From Ferrovibrio terrae (GTDB lineage: Bacteria > Pseudomonadota > Alphaproteobacteria > Ferrovibrionales > Ferrovibrionaceae), in the NCBI RefSeq assembly GCF_007197755.1, contig NZ_CP041636.1:1028001-1092000 (forward strand): DNA of 64,000 bases, in the 5' to 3' direction. This document shows positions 52,279 to 60,799 of this stretch, piece by piece. The translations under genes were made by a program, and so were the position numbers. The notes below the pieces were generated by a model. That model had not been told where the DNA came from. It ran no database searches and worked only from the letters and a program-made list of their open reading frames with translations. Position 1 is the stretch's first letter, and the number at the start of each line of letters is the position of its first letter.

Positions 52279-53229
52279 TTGCTCGAACTGGTGATCTTCT
52301 CCACGCTGAATGGCGTGCTGTACGGTATGCTGCTGTTCCTGCTGGCCAGCGGCCTGACCCTGATCTTCTCGATGATGGGCGTGCTGAATTTCGCCCATGC
52401 CAGCTTCTACATGCTGGGCGCCTATTTCGGTTTCCAGATCAGCCAGTGGCTGGATTTCTGGGTCGCGCTGTTTGTCGCTCCCGTCTGCGTCGGCCTGGTC
52501 GGCGCCGCGGTCGAGCGCTGGGGTCTGCGCACCGTCCATAAATGGGGCCATGTGCCCGAACTGCTGTTCACCTTCGGCCTCGCCTTCGTGATCGAGGAAA
52601 TGGTGCAGATGATCTGGGGCAAGCTGCCGGTGGACTACCGCGTGCCGCGGCTGCTGGATTTCCCCGCCTTCGAACTGTTCGGCACCACCTATCCCGCCTT
52701 CCGCATGTTCATGCTGCTGATCTCGGTGGCGATCTTCCTGGTGCTGCTGATGATCCTGACGCGCTCGCGCATCGGCCTGATCATCCAGGCAGCCCTTACG
52801 CATCCGAACATGGTGGCGATGCTGGGCCATAACGTGCCCAAGGTCTTCATGATGGTGTTCGGCTTCGGCTCGGGTCTTGCCGGCCTCGCCGGCGTGATCG
52901 CCGGCCCGGCACTGGTGACGCAGCCCAGCATGGCGCATGTGCTGGGCCCGATCCTGTTTGTGGTCGTTGTGTTCGGCGGGCTGGGCTCGCTGCCCGGCGC
53001 CTTCATCGCCTCGCTCATGATAGGCCTGATCCAGACCTTTGCCATCGCGATCAACTATTCGATCGGCGACCTGCTCAGCACGGTCGGCATGGCGCGGCCG
53101 GTGCAGGGCATGCTGAGCGATCTGTGGCAGGTGACGGTGGCGCAGGTCGGCCCGGTGGTGCCGTATCTGATGCTGGTGCTGATCCTGATCTTCCGGCCCA
53201 CGGGCCTTATGGGCACGCGGGAGAGCTGA
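52279..53229 (+). CDS. livH: ABC transporter permease LivH-type
   Basis: 316 residues with about eight membrane helices and the LivH landmarks GVLYGMLLFLLASGLTLIFSM, GVLNFAHASFYMLGAY and GGLGSLPGAFIASLMIGL. It forms the membrane channel with LivM for a HAAT-type importer. Translation appears to start at TTG (52279) after a GGGGGCG run; no in-frame ATG lies before the first helix. LivM begins 2 bp after its stop. Confidence 0.95.
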   Translation: MLELVIFSTLNGVLYGMLLFLLASGLTLIFSMMGVLNFAHASFYMLGAYFGFQISQWLDFWVALFVAPVCVGLVGAAVERWGLRTVHKWGHVPELLFTFGLAFVIEEMVQMIWGKLPVDYRVPRLLDFPAFELFGTTYPAFRMFMLLISVAIFLVLLMILTRSRIGLIIQAALTHPNMVAMLGHNVPKVFMMVFGFGSGLAGLAGVIAGPALVTQPSMAHVLGPILFVVVVFGGLGSLPGAFIASLMIGLIQTFAIAINYSIGDLLSTVGMARPVQGMLSDLWQVTVAQVGPVVPYLMLVLILIFRPTGLMGTRES

Positions 53230-53231
53230 CG

Positions 53232-54524
53232 ATGACCGATACGACTTTGACTGCTCCGCGCGGTAATCCGGCGCTCGACCTGCTGCGGCGCTATGGCATC
53301 TGGGTGATCGCGCTCATCGTGATGCTCGTGCTGCCGAAGATTTTCACCTCGGGCGCCGCGCTCACCACCATGTGCCTGATGGGCATCATGATCGTGTTCT
53401 CGCTCGCCTATAACATGCTGCTGGGCCAGACCGGCATGCTGAGCTTCGGCCATGCGGTCTATTACGGCCTCGGCGGCTTCCTGGCCGTGCATGCGATGAA
53501 CGTGATCTCGGCCGGCAAGCTGCCGATCCCGCTCCCCGTCGTGCCGCTGGTCGGCGGCCTGATGGGACTGATCTTCGGCTTCATCTTCGGCGCAGTCTCA
53601 ACGCGCCGCGCCGGCACGGTCTTCGCCATGATCTCGTTAGGCCTTGGCGAATTGATTGCGTCCCTCTCACTGATCCTGCGCGGCTTCTTCGGCGGCGAGG
53701 AAGGCATCAATGCCAACCGCACCAAGATGCTGTCGCTATGGGGCGTGCGCTTCGGGCCGCAGATCGAGGTCTATTACCTGATCGCCAGCTGGTGCTTTGT
53801 CTGCATGATCGCCATGTATGCCTTCACCCGCACGCCGCTGGGCCGCATGTGCAACGCGGTGCGCGACAATCCCGAACGCGCCGAATTCGTCGGCTATTCC
53901 ACGCAGATGGTGCGGTTCATCACCTTCTGTATTTCAGGATTCTTTGCCGGCATTGCTGGCGGCCTGGCCGCGATCAATTTCGAGCTGATGAATGCGGTGA
54001 ATATCTCGGGCGCGCAGTCGGGCTCGGTGCTGCTGATGGCTTATATCGGTGGCATCGGGCATTTCATGGGCCCGGTGCTGGGCGCGGTCTTGGTGGTGCT
54101 GCTGCAGGTGTTCCTGAGCGACCTGACCGGCGCCTGGATGCTCTATTTCGGCCTGATCTTCATCATGATGGTGATGTTCGCGCCAGGCGGCATCGCCGGG
54201 CTGATCATGCTGCATCTGCCGCTGTGGCAGCGCGGCACCCTGCTGCAGATCGTGCCGGCTTACGCCGTCATGCTGGTGCCGGCGCTGATGGGCGTGGCCG
54301 GAGCCGTCGCGCTGATCGAGACCGCGCATCACCAGCTGGTCAAGACCGGCACCGAAGGTCCGGCGATGAAACTGTTCGGCATCGCCTACAATTCCAACAC
54401 CGTGCTGCCCTGGATCGTGGCGCTGGCGCTGATCGGCGGCGGCGTGGTGCTCGGCAAACTCTGGGGGCCGCACATGGCCGATGCCTATTCCAATGCCGCC
54501 CATGGCAAGGAGGCCTCGAAATGA
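53232..54524 (+). CDS. livM: ABC transporter permease LivM-type, long C-terminus
   Basis: 430 residues. The core is LivM-like: SLAYNMLLGQTGMLSFGHAVYYG, then SLGLGELIASLSLILR and GFFAGIAGGLAAINF. The core ends near residue 320 (FAPGGIAGLIMLH). About 100 further residues carry two more hydrophobic segments and an alanine/lysine tail, not seen in standard LivM. The start codon at 53232 is chosen over an upstream one inside livH. Its stop overlaps the livG start (ATGA). Partner of LivH in the channel. Confidence 0.93.
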   Translation: MTDTTLTAPRGNPALDLLRRYGIWVIALIVMLVLPKIFTSGAALTTMCLMGIMIVFSLAYNMLLGQTGMLSFGHAVYYGLGGFLAVHAMNVISAGKLPIPLPVVPLVGGLMGLIFGFIFGAVSTRRAGTVFAMISLGLGELIASLSLILRGFFGGEEGINANRTKMLSLWGVRFGPQIEVYYLIASWCFVCMIAMYAFTRTPLGRMCNAVRDNPERAEFVGYSTQMVRFITFCISGFFAGIAGGLAAINFELMNAVNISGAQSGSVLLMAYIGGIGHFMGPVLGAVLVVLLQVFLSDLTGAWMLYFGLIFIMMVMFAPGGIAGLIMLHLPLWQRGTLLQIVPAYAVMLVPALMGVAGAVALIETAHHQLVKTGTEGPAMKLFGIAYNSNTVLPWIVALALIGGGVVLGKLWGPHMADAYSNAAHGKEASK

Positions 54525-55276
54525 CTGCCTTGGGCCTGCATGACGTCCACAAATCCTTCGGCATCACGCCGATCATCCGCGGCGTGTCGCTGGATGTCGG
54601 CAGGGGCGAACGCCACGCCATCATCGGCCCGAACGGCGCCGGCAAGTCGACGCTGTTCCACCTGATCTCGGGCCGCTTCCCGCTGAGTGAGGGCAGCATC
54701 AGCCTGAATGGCGAGAATATCACCGGGCTGAAACCCTACCAGATCAACCGGCGCGGTCTCTCCCGCTCGTTCCAGGTCACCAATATCTTCCCCAAGATGA
54801 CGGTGTTCGAGAATGTGCGCTGCGGCGTGCTGTGGCATCTGGGCTACCGCTATTCCTTCTGGCACAACACCCGCAAGCTGAAGGATGCCAACGACCGCGC
54901 CATGGCGGTGCTGCAGCAGATCGGCCTGGCCGACCGCGCCATGCTGCCGGCCAGCTTCCTGACCTATGCCGAGCAGCGCGCACTGGAAATCGGCATCACC
55001 ATCGCCGGCGGTGCCGAGGTGGTGATGCTGGACGAACCGACGGCCGGCATGAGCCGCTCCGAGACCGCGCATTTCGTCAGCCTGATCCGCAAGGTGACGG
55101 AAGGACGCACGCTGGTGATGGTGGAGCATGACATGGGCGTGGTGTTCGATCTGGCCGACCGTATCTCGGTGCTGGTCTATGGCCAGATCATCGCCTGCGA
55201 TACACCGGCCAACATCCGCAACAGCAAGGCGGTGCAGGAAGCTTACCTGGGCCAGGCCATGGAGGCCGAACACTGA
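54521..55276 (+). CDS. livG: ABC transporter ATP-binding protein LivG-type
   Basis: 251 residues. Walker A is GPNGAGKST (Lys42), Walker B VVMLDEP (167-173), switch His in VEHDMG. The signature motif reads LTYAEQRALEI (147-157), in place of the usual LSHGEQR or LSGGQ, a variant common to Liv-type ATPases. The ATG (54521) overlaps the livM stop and follows an AAGGAGG box. It powers the importer together with LivF. Confidence 0.95.
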   Translation: MTALGLHDVHKSFGITPIIRGVSLDVGRGERHAIIGPNGAGKSTLFHLISGRFPLSEGSISLNGENITGLKPYQINRRGLSRSFQVTNIFPKMTVFENVRCGVLWHLGYRYSFWHNTRKLKDANDRAMAVLQQIGLADRAMLPASFLTYAEQRALEIGITIAGGAEVVMLDEPTAGMSRSETAHFVSLIRKVTEGRTLVMVEHDMGVVFDLADRISVLVYGQIIACDTPANIRNSKAVQEAYLGQAMEAEH

Positions 55277-55983
55277 TGTCTGAAGCAATGCTGCAAGTCC
55301 GCGACCTGCATGCCTATTACGGCAAGAGCCATATCCTGCATGGCGTGAGTTTCGAGGTGAAAACCGGCGAGATCGTCTCGCTGCTGGGCCGCAACGGCGT
55401 CGGCCGCTCGACCACCATCAAGGCGATCATGGGCGATGTGCCGCCGCAGGGCTCGATCCTGTTCAAGGGCGCCGAGATCGCCGGCAGGAAGCCGCATGAG
55501 ATCGCGCGACTGGGGCTCGGCTACGTGCCCGAGAACCGCGACATCTTCCCGGCACTGACGGTGCGCGAGAATCTCTATCTCGGCCAGAAGGACACCAAGG
55601 CCAGCGGCCGCTGGTCGATGCAGGACATGTTCGAGATCTTCCCGCGCCTGGAAGAGCGCGCCGACACCCAGGCCGGCGTGCTGTCGGGCGGCGAGCAGCA
55701 GATGCTGACCATGTGCCGCACGCTGATGGGCGACCCCGACCTGATCATGGTGGACGAGCCGACCGAAGGCCTCTCCCCCATGATGGTGGAGCGCGTGGCC
55801 GAACTGCTGGAGCGCATCGCCAGCCGCGGCGTCTCGATCCTGCTGGTCGAACAGAAGCTGACGATCGCGCTGAAGATCTGCCAGCGGCTCTATGTGATGG
55901 GCCACGGCCATATGGTCTTCGAGGGCACGCCGCAGCAGCTGAAAGACAACGCCGCCATCCGCAAGGAATGGCTGGAGGTTTAA
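55276..55983 (+). CDS. livF: ABC transporter ATP-binding protein LivF-type, Walker A Lys to Arg
   Basis: 235 residues. LivF features: RDLHAYYGKSHILHGVSFEV, signature LSGGEQQMLTMCRTLM, Walker B LIMVDEPTEGLSP and switch VEQKLTIA. The Walker A loop reads GRNGVGRST: the catalytic lysine is Arg44, encoded CGC. This normally weakens ATP hydrolysis, so LivF may form a degenerate site while LivG holds the active one. TGATG overlap with livG. The rest is intact, so it is not a pseudogene. Confidence 0.94.
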   Translation: MSEAMLQVRDLHAYYGKSHILHGVSFEVKTGEIVSLLGRNGVGRSTTIKAIMGDVPPQGSILFKGAEIAGRKPHEIARLGLGYVPENRDIFPALTVRENLYLGQKDTKASGRWSMQDMFEIFPRLEERADTQAGVLSGGEQQMLTMCRTLMGDPDLIMVDEPTEGLSPMMVERVAELLERIASRGVSILLVEQKLTIALKICQRLYVMGHGHMVFEGTPQQLKDNAAIRKEWLEV

Positions 55984-55993
55984 AGACCTCCAT

Positions 55994-56069
55994 TCGCCAC
56001 CCCGGCCTTGAGCCGGGGTCCCATTTATTCGTTTATAAAATGGGATACCCGCTTTCGCGGGTATGACGA
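55994..56069. repeat. Palindromic intergenic repeat, subfamily alpha (copy 8)
   Basis: CACCCCGG-CCTTGAG-CCGGGGT, an arm CCCATTT ... AAATGGG and CCCGC-TTTC-GCGGG, ending TGACGA. It is nearly identical to the copy at 10435-10512. It lies between the livF stop and the convergent SMR exporter gene. Confidence 0.85.
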
Positions 56070-56077
56070 CTAAGGCT

Positions 56078-56398
56078 TCAAACCGGCGTCACTACTTTCA
56101 GCCCGACAATGCCGGCGACGATCAGCCCGATGCAGACCAGCCGCAGCACGGTGGCGCTTTCGCCGAACAGGTAGATGCCGAGGATCGCGGTGCCGACCGT
56201 GCCGATGCCGGTCCAGATCGCATAGGCCGTGCCGAGCGGCAGCGTCTTCAGCGCGATGCCGAGCAGCACGATGCTGACCACCATCGAGAGTCCGGTCAAG
56301 ATACTCGGCCATAACCGGGTGAAGCCGTCAGTGTATTTCAGGCCGATGGCCCAGCCGATCTCGGTGAGGCCGGCGATGACCAGGATGATCCATGCCAT
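56078..56398 (-). CDS. sugE: SMR-family guanidinium exporter (Gdx/SugE type)
   Basis: 106 residues with four membrane helices. Glu13 (ion/substrate site) is followed by [13 protein letters not shown], the Gdx/SugE pattern that separates guanidinium exporters from EmrE-type multidrug members. SugE/Gdx exchanges guanidinium for protons as a dimer with dual topology. Two ACGA-loop hairpins upstream in its leader fit a guanidine-II riboswitch, which supports the functional call. Transcribed away from the chemoreceptor gene's direction of travel (same strand, downstream of it). Confidence 0.9.
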   Translation of the reverse strand: MAWIILVIAGLTEIGWAIGLKYTDGFTRLWPSILTGLSMVVSIVLLGIALKTLPLGTAYAIWTGIGTVGTAILGIYLFGESATVLRLVCIGLIVAGIVGLKVVTPV

Positions 56399-56453
56399 GG
56401 CGAATTTCCTTTCGCTCTAGCGGCGCGCGGCACGCAGTGGCCGGCGCTCTGCT

Positions 56454-56508
56454 GGCAGGGTCGTCCCCGCCCGATATGCAAAGAAAAAGCCGGGTCGTCC
56501 CGGCTTTT
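56454..56508 (-). promoter_or_regulatory. Candidate guanidine-II (mini-ykkC) riboswitch
   Basis: On the minus strand two hairpins with identical ACGA loops: stem AAAAGCCGGG-ACGA-CCCGGCTTTT (56485-56508), 13 nt, then GGCGGGG-ACGA-CCCTGCC (56454-56471, one G-U pair). The GGG-ACGR-CCC loop pair is the hallmark of mini-ykkC. The second hairpin is about 55 nt before the sugE start. The first hairpin is also followed by T-runs and could terminate the upstream chemoreceptor transcript. Confidence 0.78.
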
Positions 56509-56545
56509 CCTCATATGGGGCCTGAAATTTGGAAAGGCAAGAGGA

Positions 56546-59053
56546 TCAGAATTCCTGCCAGTCGTCGTCAGCATTGGCGGCAGGCGCCGGAGACGGACGC
56601 GGGGCCGGAGACGGAGCCTGCCGCGGCACGGGCCGAGGGGCGGCCTGAGCCTGCTGCACGGTTTTGGCAGCGACCACCGGCTTGGCAATGACCGGCTTTG
56701 CCGCCACCACCGGCTTCGGCGCTGCGGCCGGCGCAGCAGCGACGGGCCGCGCCACGGCCGGTGCGCCGCCGGTGCGGAAGAAGCCGACCAGTTCAGACAG
56801 CTGGCGACCCTGATCGGCGAGCGACTGCGCCGAAGCCGACGTCTCTTCGACCAGCGCGCCATTGCGCTGCGTCATTTCATCCATGCTGCCAACGGCGGTG
56901 TTGACCTGCTCCAGGCCGGTGGCCTGTTCGCGGCTTGCCGCCGCGATCTCGGCCACGATATCCGACACCTTCTTGATGGCGCCGACGATCTCGGTGAGCG
57001 AGGCGCCGGTCTGGTTGACCAGCGTGGCGCCGGTCTTCACCTGTGCATTCGACTCACTGATCAGCGCCTTGATGTCCTTCGACGCATTGGCGGAGCGCTG
57101 CGCCAGCGCACGCACTTCCTGCGCCACGACGGCAAAGCCCTTGCCGGCTTCACCCGCACGCGCGGCTTCGACCGACGCGTTCAGCGCCAGCAGATTGGTC
57201 TGGAAGGCGATCTCGTCGATCAGCCCGACGATGTCGCTGATCTTCTGCGCGCTGGCTTCGATCTGCGTCACGGCCGACACCGCATCGCTCACCACGCTGC
57301 CGCCCTTTTCGGCAGTGTCGCGCGCCACGGTCGCCAGCTGGCTGGCGGCCTGGGCGTTATCCGCATTCTGCTTCACCGTGGCAGTGATCTCGTGCATCGA
57401 GGCAGCGGTTTCTTCGATCGAAGCCGCCTGGCTTTCCGTGCGGCTGGCCAGATCCTGGCTGCCGCTGGAGATTTCCGCCGAGGCGGTGCGCACCGTCTCC
57501 GAGCTTTCCGCCAGCTTGCCGGCAAAGTCGCGCAGGCGGGTGACCGTTTCACGCGCGGCACCGGCCAGATCGCCGAAGGCGCCCTTATACTGGCCCGAGG
57601 CCGTGGCGGTGAGATCGCCATGGCTGAGGCCCTGCAGCACGCGGCCAAGATCGCTCAGCACGCTCTGCAGCGTATCGGCCAGGCCGTTCATCTGCTGCGA
57701 CAGGTCGCGGAACACGCCATCCTTGCCGGCCATGTCGATGCGGCGCGAGAAGTCGCCATCGCCGACGGCAACGCAGAACTGCGCGATCTCGCGGCTGATC
57801 GCCGCTTCGCTTTCACGCTGTTCGGACAGGCGGCCGCGTTCGGCATCGGCGCGGCTGCGTTCGTCGGCTTCCATCTGCGCCTTCTCGTCGGCGTTGCGGC
57901 GGAAGACGGTGAGCGCCTTGGCCATGTCGCCCACTTCGTCGGTGCGATCGGCATAGCCGATCTCGGCCGACTGGCCTTCGGCGATGCGCGTCATCGTCGT
58001 GGTCATGGTGCCCAGCGGCGAGATCACGCGGCGCAGGAAGAAGATTGTGCCAAGGATCAGCAGGATGGCCGAAATCGCCGCAATGACAGTGTCGATCACC
58101 AGGGTGCTGGTGCGCTCGGCAATGATGGCATCGGCCAGCTTCAGCGTATCGGTGATCGCCACGTCGCGCAGATAGCCCGCCGTGTAGAGCTGCGGATTCT
58201 GCCGGCCGCGAAAATCGGCCATGGTGAAGGGATAGGCCTCGCCCTTGTCGCTGGCGGCGCGGATCGCGGCATAGATCGGCGGCAGGGTTTCGTAGAAGGC
58301 CTTGCGGGTCTCTTCCACCTTGGCCTTCATCTCGGCCGAGGCATCTATCGCCTGCACACCCATGACGATACGCGCCCAGATCGCATCCACCCTGCCGGTC
58401 TGTTCGGCCAGCATGATGGAGGTGTTCGGCGGAATCGGCTTGCCCGAGGCGACCACATTGACCGTGGCGGTGCCGCGCACGCTGGCCTCGGCGCGCATGT
58501 CGGCCGCCAGGCGCGCGATTTCCATCGGCGCAGAGATGTCGCCATCGGCGTGATTGATCGCGGCGCCGATCTGGTTGAGCATCGGCATGACATCGTTCAC
58601 CACCTTGGTGAGCGCCGGCACATAGCCGTTCATCACATCGGCGGGGCGGTCGGCCAGCGGCCGGGAGATCGCCGCCTCGGTGCGGGCGCGCCAGTCGTCC
58701 AGCGTCGCCTTCATCGCTTCGATGCGGCGGATGTCGATGGCCGGATGACCGGAGGCGCGTGCCGCCGCCAGCGCCGCGGCAATCGTGTCGTCGGTGGTCT
58801 TGCGCGGCTTGGCGATGAACTCGCCCTTCGGATCGGTGGTCTTTTCGTCGCGCAGCGCCGCGTTATAGGCGCCGCGCTCGATGCCGAGCAGTTCGACGAT
58901 GCGCAGCAACTCGCCCTGGGTGGCGGCAAGGCCGCGCGCGGTGACGGCATTCTGGCGTTCCCCATAGCCGTCGTGGATCACCTGCCCAGATTCAAAGAGT
59001 ATGATGCCGGCGAGGATGGCGATGAAAAGCAAAAAGCTGGCGCGGATGCGCAT
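56546..59053 (-). CDS. Methyl-accepting chemotaxis protein (large sensor)
   Basis: 835 residues. A membrane helix (about 4-24), a 300-residue periplasmic sensor, a second helix ([20 protein letters not shown]), HAMP region, then the signalling domain with the hairpin tip [20 protein letters not shown] and [18 protein letters not shown]. The last residues DDWQEF resemble the W-x-x-F tether that docks CheR/CheB in some receptors. The start is ATG at 59053 with a CAGGAGA site; an upstream ATG is not needed. Ligand unknown; the periplasmic part is long and helical. Confidence 0.94.
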   Translation of the reverse strand: MRIRASFLLFIAILAGIILFESGQVIHDGYGERQNAVTARGLAATQGELLRIVELLGIERGAYNAALRDEKTTDPKGEFIAKPRKTTDDTIAAALAAARASGHPAIDIRRIEAMKATLDDWRARTEAAISRPLADRPADVMNGYVPALTKVVNDVMPMLNQIGAAINHADGDISAPMEIARLAADMRAEASVRGTATVNVVASGKPIPPNTSIMLAEQTGRVDAIWARIVMGVQAIDASAEMKAKVEETRKAFYETLPPIYAAIRAASDKGEAYPFTMADFRGRQNPQLYTAGYLRDVAITDTLKLADAIIAERTSTLVIDTVIAAISAILLILGTIFFLRRVISPLGTMTTTMTRIAEGQSAEIGYADRTDEVGDMAKALTVFRRNADEKAQMEADERSRADAERGRLSEQRESEAAISREIAQFCVAVGDGDFSRRIDMAGKDGVFRDLSQQMNGLADTLQSVLSDLGRVLQGLSHGDLTATASGQYKGAFGDLAGAARETVTRLRDFAGKLAESSETVRTASAEISSGSQDLASRTESQAASIEETAASMHEITATVKQNADNAQAASQLATVARDTAEKGGSVVSDAVSAVTQIEASAQKISDIVGLIDEIAFQTNLLALNASVEAARAGEAGKGFAVVAQEVRALAQRSANASKDIKALISESNAQVKTGATLVNQTGASLTEIVGAIKKVSDIVAEIAAASREQATGLEQVNTAVGSMDEMTQRNGALVEETSASAQSLADQGRQLSELVGFFRTGGAPAVARPVAAAPAAAPKPVVAAKPVIAKPVVAAKTVQQAQAAPRPVPRQAPSPAPRPSPAPAANADDDWQEF

Positions 59054-59364
59054 GGCGGTCTCCTGACACCCGGGGCGGGTAATCTCCAAGGGCGAGATTT
59101 AAGCTGACGCGAGCGCAACCGGCCATGGGGGATTACCGATAGTTACCGGTATTTAATCTCCGCCACCGCTGCGTATAACTTTTCCGTAAAGTTTCTGCCG
59201 CGGACCAGGCCCGGAGCCGATAAGAGCCGGCATATCGGCCACCTCCGGTGGCAAACCCCGTCAGCCATCGCGACAAGAAAAAGCGGCTGCCATCTTGCGA
59301 TGGCAGCCGCTGGATTGTCCGGACGGAGGGGCGAAGAGCCCGGACAGGTCTGCGATGTGTCGCG
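59054..59364. other. Intergenic region mcp-ahpD
   Basis: About 310 bp with no supported gene. It carries the mcp promoter on one side and, at 59277-59311, the terminator of the ahpC-ahpD unit. Nothing else recognised. Confidence 0.6.
59277..59311 (-). terminator. Intrinsic terminator of the ahpC-ahpD unit
   Basis: On the minus strand a 13-bp perfect stem AGCGGCTGCCATC / GATGGCAGCCGCT with a GCAA tetraloop (the plus strand shows TTGC) is followed by TTTTC. It lies about 55 bp beyond the ahpD stop. Confidence 0.9.
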
Positions 59365-59928
59365 TTACTCGGCGGCGGCGGCGATCTCGCCGCTCAGCGC
59401 CTTTTCGCCATCGATCACGGCGGCGACGGCATGCACCACAGCGGCGATGCGCACGGCCTGCTGCACCTGTTCCTCGCTGAAGCCATGCTTGCGCAGCTGC
59501 GCCTCATGGCTCTCGACGCACATGCCGCAACCATTCACCGCCGAGACGGCGAGCGACCAGAGTTCGAAATCGGCCTTGTCGACGCCCGGCTTGCCGATGA
59601 CGTTCATGCGCAGTTTGGCCGGCATCGTCTTGTAGTTGGCGCTCGGCTCATGCGCCATCATATGGACGAAGCGGTAATAGATGTTGTTCATGCCCATGAT
59701 CGCGGCGGCGGCCTTGGCGGCTTCCAGCGCTTCCGGCGACAGCCTGGGCGCGAATTCGGCAACGATGGCCTGGATCACGCTGGCTTCGCGCGAGGCGAGC
59801 GCGGTGGCGATGAAGGTGCCGGCGCGCTGCTGTTCGGTCAGGCCCGGTTCAGTGGCCAGCGAACCCAGGTTGAGCTTGAGGTCGCGGGCATATTCGGGCA
59901 GGCGGGTCTTCAGGCTGTCGAGGCTCAT
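59365..59928 (-). CDS. ahpD: Alkyl hydroperoxide reductase AhpD (carboxymuconolactone decarboxylase fold)
   Basis: 187 residues. The redox site is Cys134-Gly-Met-Cys137 with His141 ([11 protein letters not shown]), matching AhpD of mycobacteria, which reduces AhpC via lipoamide. The N-terminus [20 protein letters not shown] and the [15 protein letters not shown] block are typical. Encoded downstream of a mycobacterial-type ahpC, separated by about 105 bp. Both are divergent from an OxyR gene and so probably peroxide-induced. Confidence 0.94.
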   Translation of the reverse strand: MSLDSLKTRLPEYARDLKLNLGSLATEPGLTEQQRAGTFIATALASREASVIQAIVAEFAPRLSPEALEAAKAAAAIMGMNNIYYRFVHMMAHEPSANYKTMPAKLRMNVIGKPGVDKADFELWSLAVSAVNGCGMCVESHEAQLRKHGFSEEQVQQAVRIAAVVHAVAAVIDGEKALSGEIAAAAE

Positions 59929-60033
59929 GGCGGAATCCTTTTTTATCTTAGCAGGTCTGGGGAGGCTTTCGCCGCGCGCCCGGGGAGAGCACGCGGCGAT
60001 TCCTGACTCTGGATGGGCCTTGCTGAAACCGGC

Positions 60034-60576
60034 TTAGGCGGCCGGCTTCAGAACCTCTTCGCCCTTCTGCCAGTTGCAGGGGCAGAGTTCGTCGGTCTGC
60101 AGTGCGTCGAGCACGCGCAGCACTTCAGCCGGGTTGCGGCCGACGCTGAGATCGTTCACCGACACGAAGCGGATGATGCCTTCCGGATCGACGATGAAGG
60201 TGGCGCGCAGGCAGACGCCCTCGGCCTTGTCGAGGATGCCGAGTTCCTGGCTCAGCTCGCGCTTGATGTCGGCCAGCATGGCGAACGGCAGATCCTTCAG
60301 GTCGGCGTGGTTGTTGCGCCAGGCCAGATGGACGAATTCACTGTCGGTCGACACGCCGTAGACGACGGTGTCGCGGTCGTTGAAGTCACCATTCAGCTTG
60401 CCGAAGGCGGCGATCTCGGTCGGGCAGACGAAGGTGAAATCCTTCGGCCAGAAGAACACCAGCTTCCACTTGCCCTTGTCGGACTCGCTCGAAATGTCGG
60501 TGAAGGCTTTCTTCAGGTCGGTCGAAACGACGGCCTTCAGGTTGAAGGCGGGAAACTTGTCGCCAATGGTCAGCAT
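60034..60576 (-). CDS. ahpC: Peroxiredoxin AhpC (mycobacterial type)
   Basis: 180 residues. Peroxidatic Cys51 is in FTFVCPTEI; the C-terminal CPC (Cys165 and Cys167, DELCPCNW) holds the resolving cysteine, as in M. tuberculosis AhpC, which has an extra C-terminal Cys. The sequence from MLTIGDKFPAFNLKAVV onward fits that branch. It reduces peroxides and peroxynitrite in the cytoplasm, with AhpD as reductant. The ATG at 60576 is chosen; a more upstream ATG adds 18 unrelated residues. Divergent from oxyR across 223 bp with two palindromes. Confidence 0.96.
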   Translation of the reverse strand: MLTIGDKFPAFNLKAVVSTDLKKAFTDISSESDKGKWKLVFFWPKDFTFVCPTEIAAFGKLNGDFNDRDTVVYGVSTDSEFVHLAWRNNHADLKDLPFAMLADIKRELSQELGILDKAEGVCLRATFIVDPEGIIRFVSVNDLSVGRNPAEVLRVLDALQTDELCPCNWQKGEEVLKPAA

Positions 60577-60719
60577 GGGTAATCGCTCCTCTAACTTTGC
60601 TTGGTCTTGGTTCAGGCCCGGCCAAGTCATCTGGCCAAGCCTATCTGGGGGCGGCGGCGGGCTGGTCCCCGCGCCATGGCCAAAAACAGGCCCGCGCAGG
60701 TCTCGTCCCGCTCAGGAGT

Positions 60720-60744
60720 GATAATTAGACGCTTTCTAATTATC
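60720..60744. promoter_or_regulatory. Candidate OxyR site 1
   Basis: GATAATTAG-N7-CTAATTATC, perfect 9-bp arms around seven bases, in the ahpC/oxyR divergent spacer. It lies about 55 bp before oxyR and 145 bp before ahpC. The AT-rich symmetry and location suit an OxyR or RNA polymerase site; it does not follow the E. coli ATAG consensus exactly. Confidence 0.6.
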
Positions 60745-60770
60745 GTTCAAACTGATAATTCCGATAGAAA

Positions 60771-60789
60771 TAATCGATTTTATCGATTA
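60771..60789. promoter_or_regulatory. Candidate OxyR site 2
   Basis: TAATCGAT-TTT-ATCGATTA, perfect 8-bp arms around three bases, just 10 bp upstream of the oxyR ATG. It probably mediates autoregulation or steric repression of oxyR. Confidence 0.55.
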
Positions 60790-60799
60790 AATAGCATCC

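Noticed and set aside
56485-56508. Only a terminator of the chemoreceptor gene
   Set aside because: A single hairpin plus T-run would fit, but the second hairpin with the same ACGA loop next to a Gdx gene makes the riboswitch reading better. Both roles are kept open.
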